A stretch of DNA of 64,000 nt from Sporomusa acidovorans (GTDB lineage: Bacteria > Bacillota > Negativicutes > Sporomusales > Sporomusaceae): assembly GCF_900101845.1 (NCBI RefSeq), contig NZ_FNAM01000021.1:37515-101514 (forward strand), in the 5' to 3' direction. Shown one piece after another: positions 61,656 to 64,000 of this stretch. A program made the translations under genes and the position numbers. Each line of letters starts with the position of its first letter. Positions within the stretch are counted from its first letter, which is position 1. The notes under the pieces were generated by a model. That model did not search any database and had not been told where the DNA came from. It saw only the letters and a program-made list of their open reading frames with translations.

Positions 61656-62759
61656 ATGAGAATAACAATAAAGGATCATGAAAGAGGGTTATTATTTAAA
61701 GATGGAAATTACAAAGAGGTCTTAAAACCGGGTAAGCATTTTATATTGCCTTTTTCCGAAACTAAAATCGAAATTCTGGATATAACCAAGCCCTTTTATG
61801 TAGAAGGTTATGATATCGATATATTTTTGAAGGATGAAAACTTGTGCAAAGAACTTGATGTAATAAATATTGGAGATCAGGAATTGGTCTTTCATTTTAT
61901 TGATGAAAAATTTCAGGAAGTTATTGGCACCGGGAAGTATGCCTTTTGGAATATTTTAAAGAAACATACGTTTAATATTGTGGATGTCAGTAATCCGGAG
62001 ATTGCCGTGCACATTGACCGCAATCTGCTGGCCAGGCCTCAGCTTAGGGCTTATTCGGCCATCTATGATATTGAACCATATATGAAGGGTGTTCTCTATT
62101 TCGATAACAAAATGCAGCGCCTGTTAGAGCCGGGTAGACATTATTTCTGGCTTGGCTCAAACAAAGTTGATATCGTCAAGGTGGATATGCGCAAGCGTGA
62201 AATCGAAATCAATGGTCAGGAAATGATGACTGAGGATAAAGTGCCGCTCAGGTTTAACTTTGTCTGCCAATATAGGATTACCGATGCCGTTAAGGTGGTC
62301 ATGGATGTTAAGGACTATGAACAACAGATATACGTCCTGTTGCAGCTCGTGTTGCGCGAATACGTGGGAACTCTTAAGCTGGACGATCTTTTGAAGATGA
62401 AACAGGAAATTGCGGCATATGTCCTCAAGGTTCTGAAGGAAAAGGAGCAGGATTATGGCGCGGAATTTTTGTTTGCCGGCGTTAAGGACATCATCCTGCC
62501 AGGTGAAATTAAGGATATTTTAAATACTGTGCTTATTGCTGAAAAGAAAGCGTTAGCGAATGTCATCACGCGTCGTGAGGAAACAGCTTCCACACGAAGC
62601 CTTTTAAATACTGCAAAACTAATGGATGAAAATCATACCCTCTTCCGCTTAAAGGAATTAGAGTTCTTAGAAAAAATTTGCGATAAGATTGGCAGTATCT
62701 CACTAAATGGCGGTGGGCTGTTGGAGCAATTAAATTCGCTGCTTGCTGTCAAAAGGTAA
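61656..62759 (+). CDS. Slipin-family SPFH/band-7 protein
   Basis: 367 residues from ATG 9 bp after GGAGG. N-terminal repeats of an SPFH-like domain (about 1-270; KDHERGLLFKDGNYKEVLKPGKH, given as ERGLLFKDGNYKEVLKPG; then VLYFDNKMQRLLEPGRHYFW), a helical coiled coil (LNTVLIAEKKALANVITRREE) and a C-terminal helical tail. Lacks an obvious N-terminal membrane helix, unlike stomatins. Proteins of this type are recurrent neighbours of RtcB/RlaP RNA-repair genes. The divergent WYL genes fit that context. Confidence 0.85.
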   Translation: MRITIKDHERGLLFKDGNYKEVLKPGKHFILPFSETKIEILDITKPFYVEGYDIDIFLKDENLCKELDVINIGDQELVFHFIDEKFQEVIGTGKYAFWNILKKHTFNIVDVSNPEIAVHIDRNLLARPQLRAYSAIYDIEPYMKGVLYFDNKMQRLLEPGRHYFWLGSNKVDIVKVDMRKREIEINGQEMMTEDKVPLRFNFVCQYRITDAVKVVMDVKDYEQQIYVLLQLVLREYVGTLKLDDLLKMKQEIAAYVLKVLKEKEQDYGAEFLFAGVKDIILPGEIKDILNTVLIAEKKALANVITRREETASTRSLLNTAKLMDENHTLFRLKELEFLEKICDKIGSISLNGGGLLEQLNSLLAVKR

Positions 62760-62779
62760 GCAAGCGCAGGTTGGAGTAG

Positions 62780-63530
<751 letters not shown>

Positions 63531-63543
63531 CGAGGTGGAAAAG

Positions 63544-63714
63544 GTGTTTAAAAATTTATGGGGAAGAAACGATTTTAATATTACTATCCTTAAATCTTAT
63601 AGTTCGGATTCGCCATGGAAAAGCGATGCCGTCCTATTTCATATTGAAAATGGGGCTAGTAACCATGAAGCAGAAAAATTTGCTGGCCCCGTTGGCAGAT
63701 TGCCTGGAAGATAA
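63544..63714 (+). pseudogene. Interrupted gene fragment upstream of the insertion sequence
   Basis: GTG 63544 begins MFKNLWGRNDFNITILKSY, about 37 original codons; after LFHIENGA the frame enters the insertion sequence and stops at 63712. It follows rlaP by 13 bp with GAGGTGG upstream, so it was the next gene of the module. I do not recognise it. Confidence 0.55.
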
Positions 63715-64000
63715 ACGCTCCAGTAATCAGAAGATCCCATTTGGGATTCTGCTTATCCTAGCTGTTACGGCCAAACTCAAGCTCAAAACAAGCCTTACGG
63801 ATGTCCCGTTTGCTGTCACTGACGCTGAACTGCTTTCCGAATTGGGTTGGAATGTATGGGATACGGAAAGAGATCTGGAGAATGGGCTCTTTTCGGAAAA
63901 CGTGATGCGTAGGTTAATTGCCAAATATGATAGTGACGAATTCATTGCGTTTTACAACCGGTATGTACAGGAAAAATTGTTACCGGAACTGCGGTTTCAG
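63665..64000 (+). mobile_element. Insertion-sequence transposase, N-terminal part (cut by window edge)
   Basis: An open frame of 112 codons from ATG 63665 to the edge. SLTDVPFAVTDAELLSELGWN and the later RLIAKYDSDEFIAFYNRYVQE resemble the N-terminal region of a DDE transposase group (IS4/IS1634-like) common in Firmicutes. The DDE catalytic part would be off the edge. The left end of the element should lie between about 63630 and 63660. Recognition is from memory of the family. Confidence 0.55.

Noticed and set aside
63727..63945. 72-codon minus-strand frame over the transposase start
   Set aside because: Antisense to the transposase-like frame, with no ribosome site or motif.

Overview
The window looks like an origin-proximal stretch of the chromosome of an anaerobic, endospore-forming Firmicute, most likely a Negativicute of the Sporomusa/Pelosinus type. 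The evidence is soj/spo0J (parAB) with a perfect parS site, the spore-protease-like gene yyaC, a LonC-type protease, an [FeFe]-hydrogenase maturase (hydF), a complete-looking selenocysteine toolkit (selA, selB, a Sec-containing selD, yedF), formate transport, and the origin-linked block rpsF-ssb-rpsR-gdpP-rplI-dnaB-purA. The genus assignment is inference; the spore-former and anaerobe assignments rest on gene content.

Layout. 1-1980 (minus): metH, cut by the left edge, and its separate reactivation protein. 2188-3881: parA, parB, parS. 3918-10363: aspA-hydF-cysteine desulfurase-DUF554, then DUF4446, an M23 peptidase and bactofilin (cell envelope and cytoskeleton). 10491-14553: yyaC (minus), selA, selB. 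14574-20003: a strong promoter, a ykkC-family (ppGpp-type) riboswitch with overlapping terminator, and a three-gene archaeal-type glutamate synthase. 20213-26031: a decayed livJ copy followed by an intact livJHMGF branched-chain amino acid ABC transporter. 26085-30966: a CBS-ACT protein, a NiCo-riboswitch-like leader on a CDF metal exporter, selD-yedF-DUF3343-mscS-DUF951. 31063-40616: ychF, rpsF-ssb-rpsR, MazG-like, DUF2232, gdpP, rplI, lonC, dnaB.

40865-47734 is a sigma-54 region: a -24/-12 promoter in front of a sigma-H-like factor gene, an enhancer-binding regulator with an N-terminal HPr-like domain, and a second -24/-12 promoter in front of dhaK-dhaL-dhaM-ptsH-ptsI, the PTS-dependent dihydroxyacetone kinase. 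The ptsI gene is broken by a large internal deletion and a second frame change. 47776-51232: purA, tRNA-Lys, focA and a small membrane OB-fold-like protein. 51354-55282: tRNA-Glu, tRNA-Val, a Cache-domain sensor, a LytT/LytS two-component pair (minus), tRNA-Asp, tRNA-Phe. 55388-58685: phosphoribosyltransferase, fosX, an AEC transporter and beta-carbonic anhydrase.

From 58933 the character changes: a tRNA-Gly gene is cut off in its anticodon loop, and beyond it lies an accessory module of two WYL-domain regulators (minus) facing a slipin/SPFH gene, an RlaP-type nucleotidyltransferase and an unidentified gene fragment, ending in the start of an insertion-sequence transposase. This combination matches conserved RNA-repair neighbourhoods. 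Here the module seems to be decaying: rlaP is frameshifted, the next gene is interrupted, and the first WYL gene is split at an A AAA AAG heptamer that could be either an indel or a -1 ribosomal frameshift site. It is the least ordinary part of the window.
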